From Myxococcales bacterium (lineage in GTDB: Bacteria > Myxococcota_C > UBA6777), in assembly GCA_020632975.1 (NCBI GenBank), contig JACKEL010000011.1, positions 62,001 to 126,000 on the forward strand: DNA of 64,000 nt, given 5' to 3'. Below, piece after piece: positions 17,426 through 25,995 of the stretch (the stretch's first letter is position 1; each line of letters opens with the position of its first letter). Made by a program: the position numbers and the translations under genes. The notes below the pieces were generated by a model. The model saw only the letters and a list, made by a program, of their open reading frames with translations, was not told the DNA's origin and ran no database searches.

Positions 17426-19471
17426 TTAGCGGAGGCAGTAATCAGGGGGAAGATCGTCGATACCTTCGGACTTTTTGAGACGGGCAAAGCGTCGTTGGCG
17501 AAAGCTCTTGAGAAAGAGAGAACAAGGCACAAGCCCTTCCCCCGCAAGGATGATCGTCTTACGAAGCCCATCAGGATGCTTCACACAAACATAACGCGAA
17601 CCACCCACCACATAACGCGAACCTTGCGTGATCTGAAACTCTCCACCTGAGACATCCACTTGCATCCAAGTGTTCCCATCCACGGGGCAACGCGACCACA
17701 CCGCGCGAACAGGCGGAGGCGCAACCGTGCGTTTGACCACAAGAGCTACCTTGCGACGGCGGACAACGCGGCGTTTGCGTGGGCGACGGACGCGGGGCCT
17801 TGACTTGATCTCGCGAACTTCAGGCGTCTTTGTGGGCGGCGCAGGACGAGGATCTTGTGGTAATGGACGAGGCTCTTCCACGCGCTTTGGCACGAGAGGG
17901 ACGCGGTTTACAGGAACAGCACGATGTTCTCCTCGAACACTTGGCGGAACCACTGCAGGAGCAAGCAGCTTCATCCCCCCAAAAACGCCAACCCCCACAA
18001 CAAGCAAAGAGACGATCGCCATCAGCGCGATAGGAAGAGGCTTTCGAGGTGGTTCCTCTTCTTGCTCAAAGAGCAAAGCAGGCTCAAGAGAAACAGGGGA
18101 AGCCACAGTGTGTTGGAGAGAGGGTGGCGCTGGCTTGGCTTGCGCGGGCAGAAACAGCTCTTGCTGAAGAGAAGGACCGCTCTGCGCCAAAGATGCCCCA
18201 CTCCCCGCAGACACCGCAGGCGAAGAGAGTGTTGCAGGAGCAGACATCGCTGGCGAGGAGAGTGTCGAAGGCGACAAGGCAGCAGTCGAAGACATCGCGG
18301 CCGAGGAGACAGGCGCAGCGTGCGACTCAAACTGCCCTGTTTCCAAAGGCGAGAGTTCTCCAGTAGGAAGAGGGCCTGAGGCAGAGGCCCCCACAGATGC
18401 GGGTCCTAGCGAGATGGGGGCTTGGAAGGGAGCGGCATCTGAGGCAGTACGAGGCACATAAGAAAGCGCCCGACCATCCGCAAAAAAAGTACGACCCCGC
18501 TCTAACACAGCCAAAGCATCCAGCATCTCTTGGACAGACTGAAAACGTTCAGCGGGATTTTTGTGCATCGCTTTGAGCAACAAAGCATCGAAGGCATCGG
18601 AGATTCCGAGATCTGGGCGATGCTGAATCAAAGAGTAAGGCTCACCCGAGAGTTTGATCACCAAGATATGCATCGCACTGCGAGGCTCGGTCTCATGCGG
18701 CAACCGAAAAGGCGTATGGCCCGCAATCATCTCATACAAGATCACACCCATCGAATAGATATCCGCGCGATAATCGACATCTGCTGTCGCGCACTGTTCA
18801 GGGGGCATGTATTCGGGCGTTCCCAAGGCACCTTTCGTCAAGTTCTGACCATCGCCATCGACAGGCTTGGCGATCCCAAAGTCGATCACCTTCACAAAGT
18901 GATCGATGCCATTGCGCGGGATCAAAAAGATATTTTCGGGTTTGAGGTCGCGGTGAACGACCTGTGTTTGGTGTGCTGCGATCATCGCCAAAGAAAGCTG
19001 TCGAAAGATCGCTAGTGCCTCAGAGAGTGGCAGATTTCCCCTATTTTCTAAGCGCTCGGCAAGCGTATCCCCTTCGAGATGTTCCATCACATAGTAGTGA
19101 CCGATCTTTGGGACTTCTCCAAAGTCATCAAAGATCCGCACGATATGTTCGTTGCGTTGCGAAAGATACGAAGTGATCTGCACTTCACGTGCAAAACGTT
19201 CTGCGACAGAAGCACGCTGGAAGATCTCTTGGCGGATGAACTTGATGACGCGTTTGGAATCCATCTGAAGGCGGACGTGACGGGCCTTGAAGATATTCCC
19301 GAATCCCCCTTCTGCGATCTGTGCTTCGAGCAGATATTTTCCTGCCACCAACAACAAAGGATGCTGACAGCTCGAACAAAAACGCACTTCGCTTTCTGTT
19401 CTTGGCTCACTGATGGTTTCGCTAAGCGCCGAACCACAATTCGGACAAGCTTCTAGATGGATCTGACTCAT
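17426..19471 (-). CDS. Ser/Thr protein kinase with N-terminal zinc ribbon
   Basis: 681 residues from the ATG at 19471 (a TTG 24 bases upstream is in frame but less likely). The N-terminus has CPNC and CSSC pairs about 25 residues apart, a probable zinc ribbon. A complete kinase domain follows: GGFGNIFKA glycine loop, VIKFI lysine, HRDLKPEN, DFGIAKP, and GTPEYMPPEQ. A low-complexity Ser/Ala/Pro linker leads to one TM segment near PIALMAIVSLLVVGVGVFGG. A Pro/Arg-rich spacer and a small exported domain with several Cys follow. It is the last gene of a run following the two-TM protein at 19569-20618. The same architecture recurs at 49990-51987. Confidence 0.9.
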   Translation of the reverse strand: MSQIHLEACPNCGSALSETISEPRTESEVRFCSSCQHPLLLVAGKYLLEAQIAEGGFGNIFKARHVRLQMDSKRVIKFIRQEIFQRASVAERFAREVQITSYLSQRNEHIVRIFDDFGEVPKIGHYYVMEHLEGDTLAERLENRGNLPLSEALAIFRQLSLAMIAAHQTQVVHRDLKPENIFLIPRNGIDHFVKVIDFGIAKPVDGDGQNLTKGALGTPEYMPPEQCATADVDYRADIYSMGVILYEMIAGHTPFRLPHETEPRSAMHILVIKLSGEPYSLIQHRPDLGISDAFDALLLKAMHKNPAERFQSVQEMLDALAVLERGRTFFADGRALSYVPRTASDAAPFQAPISLGPASVGASASGPLPTGELSPLETGQFESHAAPVSSAAMSSTAALSPSTLSSPAMSAPATLSSPAVSAGSGASLAQSGPSLQQELFLPAQAKPAPPSLQHTVASPVSLEPALLFEQEEEPPRKPLPIALMAIVSLLVVGVGVFGGMKLLAPAVVPPSVRGEHRAVPVNRVPLVPKRVEEPRPLPQDPRPAPPTKTPEVREIKSRPRVRRPRKRRVVRRRKVALVVKRTVAPPPVRAVWSRCPVDGNTWMQVDVSGGEFQITQGSRYVVGGSRYVCVKHPDGLRKTIILAGEGLVPCSLFLKSFRQRRFARLKKSEGIDDLPPDYCLR

Positions 19472-19568
19472 AACGCGCACACCCCAAGGTCTCAAAAAGA
19501 CCGATCACTCCGAAAAAGAAACGAAACGTCAAACAATACCTCTCTGTGTGAAAAACGCAGCAAGATTC

Positions 19569-20618
19569 TCAAAAAGACCGCCACAACACGGAACTTTTAG
19601 ACACTCCGCCCAAAGACTTTCGACCCATCCAAGAAGCCCCCTCTCGGATCTGCCCTTGGTTGGGGGACTTTGCACCTGCATTGGAAGGCGGAGACTTTCG
19701 AGAAGACAAGCTGCTTTGTGCGATAGCACCACCGACGATCACAGCAATCCCTAGACCCACCGCACTCATCCCAACAACCGTCAACACACGAGCGCTCCCA
19801 ATCTCCGAAGCATAAGCACTATCAGAGTACGTTCGATTTTCGTTGGGATCTCCAATCTTCGCATTTGCCGCCGTTTGGCTAAAGAGACCGTAGCCTCCCA
19901 TCGCTCCGCCGCCCAAGATCAACACGCCTCCAACGATGTAACTCGCCAAGATCAAAGGAGGAACACGACGACTTGTATAAAGGCGCTTGACCTGCATCTT
20001 TTGCGTCACAGGAGAAACATCCAACAACACCTGCTCACCTGGACCGACCTGCACAGTGCTTTGTTTTTCCGCCTGTTTCGGAAACTTCACCGTCACCGTG
20101 TAAGTCCCTGGACGTACCTGCTTGGTAAAGTCTTTCTGTTGCACTTGCAGGTATTGAAATCCTTTTACGGTAATGCTCGCTTTTGGATCTTTCGAAGAGA
20201 TCACCAAAGTCCCATAACGGATCTGGGCTTTGAGTTTGTCCGCCAACAACTGGTTTTGACGACAACGACGCGCCGCACGGCAGTATCGTTCGCGAATGGT
20301 GATGCCCAATTGCTCAACAGAGCGCTCCAAATAGTAGGCTTTCTCTGCCTTTTGGGTGGCCTCTGCCGCACGTTGAAACGCCAAAGCGCTGTAGCGAAAG
20401 TAACGTTCCTTCAACAACACTGCGAAGGACTTTTGCGCGGGGTCTTGGTCAACTTGTTGTGCCGCCTGTTCGTAGCAACTCGCGGCCTTGAGGTATTCTT
20501 TGGCTTTGATCATCTTGGAACACGCGGCAGCACTCGCCCAAACCGCCCCAGAAGACAAAGCCAAAACACCCACCATCACGCACAAACCAACACAAAAAAC
20601 CCCAACGCTCCGCTTCAT
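19569..20618 (-). CDS. Exported TPR/PEGA-like protein with two TM segments
   Basis: 349 residues with a signal peptide (ends near AVWASAAA). The exported N-terminal half is helical with paired Cys. A beta region of PEGA type (SITVKGFQYLQ...RPGTYTVTVKFP) follows, then two hydrophobic segments (LILASYIVGGVLILGGG and VVGMSAVGLGIAVIVGG) separated by about 45 residues. The start overlaps the stop of the upstream gene by ATGA, giving translational coupling. It matches 48596-49729 in layout and in stretches of sequence, and each gene neighbours a zinc-ribbon kinase. A partner or substrate of that kinase is inferred. Confidence 0.75.
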   Translation of the reverse strand: MKRSVGVFCVGLCVMVGVLALSSGAVWASAAACSKMIKAKEYLKAASCYEQAAQQVDQDPAQKSFAVLLKERYFRYSALAFQRAAEATQKAEKAYYLERSVEQLGITIRERYCRAARRCRQNQLLADKLKAQIRYGTLVISSKDPKASITVKGFQYLQVQQKDFTKQVRPGTYTVTVKFPKQAEKQSTVQVGPGEQVLLDVSPVTQKMQVKRLYTSRRVPPLILASYIVGGVLILGGGAMGGYGLFSQTAANAKIGDPNENRTYSDSAYASEIGSARVLTVVGMSAVGLGIAVIVGGAIAQSSLSSRKSPPSNAGAKSPNQGQIREGASWMGRKSLGGVSKSSVLWRSF

Positions 20619-21511
20619 GGTGTTTTCCCTTTACTCGGCAAAGATGCTGCTGGCAAAGATGTCGCTCGAACAGGCAAAGACGTCGCCGCTTTCGCCCGTG
20701 GGACCGAGGGAGTAGACGTCGCTTTGGGAGCAGACGCAGAAGAAGGAACAGACGTAGGCACAGGTACAACGCGCGGCACCACAGGAACAGGCACAACGCG
20801 CGGTGCCACTGGAACGGGCGTTGGCGACACTTCGCGCAAAGGCACAGGACGAGCAACCACGACAGGACGAGAAACCACGACAGGACGAGAAACCACGGGT
20901 TGTTGCAAAGAAGTGGAATGAGAAGCAGGCTGCTTTCTCTCCACAGGACGGGGCATCAAAGGAGGTTTCGCCGCAGCACGAGGGGCATGAGGCGACCGCG
21001 CAAGCAAGCGCTTACGAAGCGCTTCCCAACGCTGCTTTTCAATACGAACCCCTTGCTGTTTCCGCTGCTTTTCAATCCACGCTTGGTAAAAAGACGCAAA
21101 ACTCTGCTTTGCAGATCCTTTGGCCTTTTTCGCTTCTTTCTTCCAAGTCTCCCGCAGTTGCTTTGAAAACAGCAAAAGCGTAGCCCGTCGTTCCACACGT
21201 TTCACAGAGACGTCTTGCTGAAGCCCCAAACGCTGCGCCTCTTGCACCAAAAGCCTTTTGATCATCATCTCTTGCAACAGCGCGCGCTTTTGCGGAAGCG
21301 TCTGAAAAAGCCGTTGAAACGAAGCACTTTGCTCTTTCATCGCATCGTAAAAAGCATCTTGCGTGATGACTTCTTGGCCTATCGCGGCCAAAACGCTTGC
21401 GCTACTGGCTGCAGGCGTTTGCTCCGCCTCAGGGCGACAGCCCCCCAAAAAAAGAACGGCAGCCAAGCCCCAACACGACACCACAAAAAAAGAACGGCCT
21501 CTTTTGTTCAT
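20615..21511 (-). CDS. SurA-N-like lipoprotein, lacking a PPIase domain
   Basis: 298 residues from the ATG at 21511, giving a signal peptide with lipobox FLGGC. The helical region LAAIGQEVITQDAFYDAMKE through KRLLVQEAQRLGL is the N-terminal chaperone-like helix bundle seen in SurA/PpiC-type peptidyl-prolyl isomerases. No parvulin catalytic domain follows; instead there is a basic helical stretch and a Pro/Val/Arg low-complexity tail. PpiC/SurA genes often follow mfd in deltaproteobacteria, which fits its position. It probably assists envelope protein folding. The 4-bp overlap with the next gene indicates one transcript. Confidence 0.65.
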   Translation of the reverse strand: MNKRGRSFFVVSCWGLAAVLFLGGCRPEAEQTPAASSASVLAAIGQEVITQDAFYDAMKEQSASFQRLFQTLPQKRALLQEMMIKRLLVQEAQRLGLQQDVSVKRVERRATLLLFSKQLRETWKKEAKKAKGSAKQSFASFYQAWIEKQRKQQGVRIEKQRWEALRKRLLARSPHAPRAAAKPPLMPRPVERKQPASHSTSLQQPVVSRPVVVSRPVVVARPVPLREVSPTPVPVAPRVVPVPVVPRVVPVPTSVPSSASAPKATSTPSVPRAKAATSLPVRATSLPAASLPSKGKTP

Positions 21512-21685
21512 AGAAGGCGCTTTACCCGTTGAAAGATCCCATTGTTTCTTTTGGTATTTTGGGCGCAAGATCGGCACCAACATGCTCTTTCTTCCTTTTG
21601 ATAAACAACAACTTGCTTTGCATCACCAAGATGATGGAAAAATGACGCGCAACAGGACATGAATCAAGAACCTTACCCCGAAAAG

Positions 21686-21840
21686 GGATATCCTGCTAGC
21701 CTTCGCGAACTTTCCTTTTTTCGGGCGGCCACGGAGGGCCGCCCCAGAGAGAGGATATTCTAGCCTTCGCAGACCTTCTTTCCTTTCGGGCGGCCGCGGA
21801 GGGCCGCCCCGGATAGAGGGTATTCCTCTGGCCTTCGCCG
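21686..21840. repeat. 66-67 bp intergenic tandem repeat with GC-rich hairpins
   Basis: Two complete copies and a partial third begin at 21686, 21753 and 21819 with GGATAT/GGTATT followed by a GCCTTCGC box. Each complete copy contains a perfect 8-bp inverted repeat, GGGCGGCC...GGCCGCCC with a 6-nt loop (21723-21744 and 21788-21809). The array fills most of the 353-bp gap between the mfd stop and the lipoprotein start. It could act as an attenuator or transcript stabiliser, or be a REP-like element. Confidence 0.7.
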
Positions 21841-21864
21841 TTCCAAGGCCATATTCCCCCTTCA

Positions 21865-24800
21865 TTAGCTCTCCTCTGTTGGCTCAGGTCGCCGCAGCAC
21901 CAGTTCGGGAAGATCCCGCAGGAACGAGCGAATCGACGAAAAGACGTTGCCTTTTTTGTCGATGGGTTGGACAGACTCGATCGCTCCTTGCGGAAGGAGC
22001 CGAAACAGCGGTTCTTTCTTCTGAACAGACTGCAAGATCCGCTCGTGATCCAACGGCGCTTGGGGATGGAAAAACACGCGAAACTTTTCGCCAGAAAGCT
22101 CGCCCGACGTCGCAAACAAACGTTTCAACATCAAGCGGATCTCCATCATCTGGAACAAGATCTTGCTCTCTGTAGGCAGCGGCCCAAAACGATCCTCAAA
22201 CTCTTCAGAGAGTTGATCCAACTCGTCCGTCTCTACGGCGGTGGAGAGGCGGCGATAACACTGCAAACGCAGTTGGATATCAGGTACATAATAATCAGGC
22301 AGATACGCATCCACCCCAAGCTTCACTTCAGGATCGAGATGCACATCCACGGGCCGCCCTTGAAGTTCGGCCACAGCCTCTTGCAACATCTCCATATAAA
22401 GTTCCAAACCGATGGCATGGATATGTCCTGATTGCTCCTTCCCAAGGAGGTTTCCAGCACCGCGCATCTCCAAGTCATGCCGCGCAATCTCAAAGCCCGC
22501 ACCCAACTCCGTGAAACGCTGCAAGGTTGCGAGTCGCTGTTTGGCCTCTGGATTGATCCGCGCATCCGAAGGAACCAACAACACAGCATACGCACGTTCT
22601 TTCCCACGCCCGACACGACCGCGGATCTGGTACAACTGTGCCAGTCCAAATGTATCTGCGCGGTTGACCAAGATCGTGTTGGCACGGGGGATATCGAGCC
22701 CGGACTCAATGATCGAAGTACACAACAAGATGTTGTACTTGCCTTGTACAAAGTCGAGCATCACGCGCTCTAACTCGCCTTCAGGCATCTGCCCATGTCC
22801 CACAACCACCCTTGCTTCGGGGACGATGCTATGCAACCAGTTTTGCATCTTCCCGATATCTTCGATGCGGTTGTGCACAAAAAAGACCTGTCCACCGCGA
22901 TGAAGCTCGCGCATCACAGCTTCGCGGACGATCTCATCGCCCAAAGGCGCGACCGTCGTACGGATCGCCAAACGATCCACAGGAGGCGTCGTGATCAAAG
23001 AAAGGTCTCTCGCCCCCACCATCGACATCTCAAGCGTCCGTGGGATCGGCGTTGCGGTCAAGGTAAGTACATCGATCTCGGCGCGATATTGCTTGATGCG
23101 CTCTTTATGCTTCACACCAAAGCGCTGTTCTTCATCAATGATCAACAGACCCAAGTTCTTGAAGTGCACATCGCGAGACAACAAACGATGCGTCCCGATC
23201 ACGATATCGATCTTGCCTTCACCAAGAAGCTTGATCGTATCTTTGAGTTCTTTTGCTGACTGAAACCGCGACAGGACGGCGATTTTGATGGGATAGCCAT
23301 CAAATCGCTCCATAAAGTTAAGACCATGTTGTTGTGCAAGAACCGTCGTGGGGACCAGCACCGCGACTTGGCGACCGCTAAAGGCCGCCACAAAAGCCGC
23401 ACGGATCGCGACTTCCGTCTTTCCATACCCCACGTCACCGCAGACCAAACGATCCATGCAACGACCTGCGCGCATATCACCCAGAACATCGTGGATGGCT
23501 TGCGCTTGATCGGGCGTTTCCTCAAAAGGAAAACGTGCTTCAAACTCCGCATACAACTCAGGGGATATCTCGATGGGATCGCCTGTATGGAGTTGCCGCG
23601 AAGCATAGAGTTTCAACAAGTCCCCAGCAATCGCCTGAATCGCTGCACGCGCCTTGCTTTTCTTCTTCTCAAAAGTGTTGCTCTTGAGCCGATCAAGCGA
23701 AGGATCTCCGCCCCCTGTAAAACGCTCGATCAAGTTCAGCTTGGTCACGGGCAGGTAGAGTCGATCGTTTCCGTGGTACTCCAGCAACAAAAAGTCACCA
23801 CGCACGCCACCGATATCCACGGAATGAAGGCCACCATAGCGCGCCATCCCGTGCTCTCTGTGGATCACCAAGTCCCCTGTCTGAAGACTTTGTAACTCCG
23901 TCTCCAACAAAGGCCCTTTCTTCTTGGCCTTGCTGCGACGGGCTTTTGGACCAAAGATCTCTTCTTCAGAGATCAACACCAAACGAGCACGAGGAAACAC
24001 AAATCCCTCAGAGATCCGCCCCAAAAAGATATGAACCCGTTCACGCGGGACATCTTTGCGCAGGATCGAAGACATGGAAAATCCATCTTCCAAAAGCTGC
24101 GCGTCCACATCGTAAAGCTCTAGCAACTCTCGTAGCCGCAGCGACTGCCCCTTGGTCCCGCAAGCAATCGCAACAACGAGACCTTCGGACTGCCACAAAC
24201 GAATCCGCTCAACCAACGGCTGCAAACGATGTTCTTGAGAAGCTGGGATAGAACGCAAAAGCTGTTTCAGTCCCTGCTGAGACAACGAAACATAGGGCAA
24301 GATCAACTCGCCAGCGTCTCCCCAACGCACGCCGCCCACATCCAGTTTGCGTCCTACGTCGCCCTTTTCTGCGCTCTCTTTTGATGCAAAGGTATCCGTC
24401 CCATCTTGCCCATCAGATCGGGACTTCGACTCATCCGCTGTTGTTTCAGCGCGTTCTTCTGGGCGCTCCTCCGCATGAGAGGTCTCACCTTGCTCGAAAG
24501 TCCCGCTCTCTTCGTCAGCTCCGAGATCGACGACACTTGTCCCATCGCCATCAAGCACCAACACAGACTGATGTTCGACGCGACAGACCGAGCGAAACAA
24601 CCGCTCTGTTTCCTCTTCAGACAACAGAAACTCTTCGGGCGGAAAAGCAAAACGCCCTTCTTCACACAAGGACGCGTAGCTCTCTTGCATACGTTGGGTG
24701 TAGCTACGGATCTCCATCATCACATCGCGCGGTTCGTCGATGATCGCGATTGCATCTTTGGGAAGATACGCCGCAAGACTTTCCAAACGCTCGTAAAATC

Positions 24801-25674
24801 CAGGGATCATCGCTTGGACCCCAAAGGGTCGTACGTCCTCGCGCAAGTCATCCAAAAGCTGACGCCACTCTCTTGTCGGATAATGCAGGATATCCGCTTG
24901 CGCTGCAAAGCGACGATTGGCCCAAGAGAGGTTTTCAGGATTGCGCAAGATCTCATCGACAGGACCCACCAAAAGATCGTCCGACTCCGCGACTTTGCGT
25001 TGCGTGGTGGGCTCAAAAAATCGAATCGACATCACAAGTTGATCGTCGAGTTCGATCCGCGCGGGAAAGCTATAAAGCGGCGAGAAGATATCCAACACTG
25101 CGCCGCGCACAGAAAAGGTCCCGCGATCCTCGACGACAGGGACACGTTGGTATCCCGCTCCCACAAGGTGATGCAACAGCGTCTCGCGATCGACCTCCTC
25201 GGCCACTTCGATGAGATCCGAAGACTTGCTCAACACCCCTTTGGGCAAGACCCGACGAACCAACGCGGCAGCGGGCATCACCATCACAGGATGATACTGA
25301 TGTTGGATCTGTAAAAGCCCGCACAGTCGGCTTTGAATGGCGCCACGGTCAGGCAACATCTCGCTGTAAGGCAAGATCTCGTCCGCTCCATAAAAGCTCA
25401 GCCGCGACAAAGGCGCGTGAGGATCTTCCCCACAGAAAAATTGTAGGTCCTCGTAAAGTTGGTAAGCCCGTTGATGTTCGGGTGTCACCACCACGATGGT
25501 GCGTTCAGGAAACGCACGCACCAACTGCGCAGCCAACCAAGCCAACGAGCCACCCACCAGCCCTGACAAAGCCAGACGACTCGCTCCCCCACGAACACGC
25601 CCCAACAACTCTTCGACACTACAACCGCCCCATGGCAGCTCTTCCCCCAACGCATGATAGATTTGTCCCGTCAT
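21865..25674 (-). CDS. mfd: Transcription-repair coupling factor Mfd
   Basis: 1269 residues from the ATG at 25674; a GTG 54 bases upstream is also in frame. The N-terminal part is UvrB-like (GLVGGSLAWLAAQLVRAF, then ADEILPYSEMLPDR). A CarD-type RNA-polymerase interaction domain follows (GDLVIHREHGMARYGGLH). The RecG-like translocase has VCGDVGYGKTEVA (Walker A), IIDEEQRFGV (Walker B/DEEQ) and LTLTATPIPRTL, and the TRCF domain is C-terminal. It displaces stalled RNA polymerase and recruits UvrA. An acidic, low-complexity insertion of about 70 residues (around residues 390-460) makes it longer than the usual ~1150. It heads the run to the SurA-like lipoprotein and the kinase module. Confidence 0.95.
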   Translation of the reverse strand: MTGQIYHALGEELPWGGCSVEELLGRVRGGASRLALSGLVGGSLAWLAAQLVRAFPERTIVVVTPEHQRAYQLYEDLQFFCGEDPHAPLSRLSFYGADEILPYSEMLPDRGAIQSRLCGLLQIQHQYHPVMVMPAAALVRRVLPKGVLSKSSDLIEVAEEVDRETLLHHLVGAGYQRVPVVEDRGTFSVRGAVLDIFSPLYSFPARIELDDQLVMSIRFFEPTTQRKVAESDDLLVGPVDEILRNPENLSWANRRFAAQADILHYPTREWRQLLDDLREDVRPFGVQAMIPGFYERLESLAAYLPKDAIAIIDEPRDVMMEIRSYTQRMQESYASLCEEGRFAFPPEEFLLSEEETERLFRSVCRVEHQSVLVLDGDGTSVVDLGADEESGTFEQGETSHAEERPEERAETTADESKSRSDGQDGTDTFASKESAEKGDVGRKLDVGGVRWGDAGELILPYVSLSQQGLKQLLRSIPASQEHRLQPLVERIRLWQSEGLVVAIACGTKGQSLRLRELLELYDVDAQLLEDGFSMSSILRKDVPRERVHIFLGRISEGFVFPRARLVLISEEEIFGPKARRSKAKKKGPLLETELQSLQTGDLVIHREHGMARYGGLHSVDIGGVRGDFLLLEYHGNDRLYLPVTKLNLIERFTGGGDPSLDRLKSNTFEKKKSKARAAIQAIAGDLLKLYASRQLHTGDPIEISPELYAEFEARFPFEETPDQAQAIHDVLGDMRAGRCMDRLVCGDVGYGKTEVAIRAAFVAAFSGRQVAVLVPTTVLAQQHGLNFMERFDGYPIKIAVLSRFQSAKELKDTIKLLGEGKIDIVIGTHRLLSRDVHFKNLGLLIIDEEQRFGVKHKERIKQYRAEIDVLTLTATPIPRTLEMSMVGARDLSLITTPPVDRLAIRTTVAPLGDEIVREAVMRELHRGGQVFFVHNRIEDIGKMQNWLHSIVPEARVVVGHGQMPEGELERVMLDFVQGKYNILLCTSIIESGLDIPRANTILVNRADTFGLAQLYQIRGRVGRGKERAYAVLLVPSDARINPEAKQRLATLQRFTELGAGFEIARHDLEMRGAGNLLGKEQSGHIHAIGLELYMEMLQEAVAELQGRPVDVHLDPEVKLGVDAYLPDYYVPDIQLRLQCYRRLSTAVETDELDQLSEEFEDRFGPLPTESKILFQMMEIRLMLKRLFATSGELSGEKFRVFFHPQAPLDHERILQSVQKKEPLFRLLPQGAIESVQPIDKKGNVFSSIRSFLRDLPELVLRRPEPTEES

Positions 25675-25995
25675 CGTTCCAACCGTTCTCCTTGGCACAC
25701 CATCGACCCTGCACCCCACATCCAGCACAAGGCTTTTTCTTTGGTATTACAGAGACTTTCGCGTCTCATCTCCGCAAAAGAAATATGGGCAAGCGGTCAC
25801 TTGCGCGCCTCTCATCTACCAAAAACTGTATCCATAAGCAACCGCACCCACCCCGCCTCTAGCCCCCAAGGACGACACAACAAAGCCTCCGTTGCCAATC
25901 CCAAGAGTTGCTGTTATAGTACCGCGGTATTTCGGCATACTCGTGCCCATCGCTCATGTTGGCTTTGTTCGACGACCCTTTGAAGGAGGTTCTGA
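25675..25995. other. Divergent intergenic region between mfd and the GYPPQ gene
   Basis: 321 bp between divergent genes. Apart from the promoter at 25892-25920, no gene, RNA or repeat is seen. Confidence 0.4.
25892..25920 (+). promoter_or_regulatory. sigma70-type promoter for the GYPPQ-repeat gene
   Basis: TTGCCA (25892-25897), exactly 17 bp, TATAGT (25915-25920), about 75 bp upstream of the ATG at 25996. This ATG has AAGGAGG as a near-perfect ribosome site, so strong expression is expected. Confidence 0.6.
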
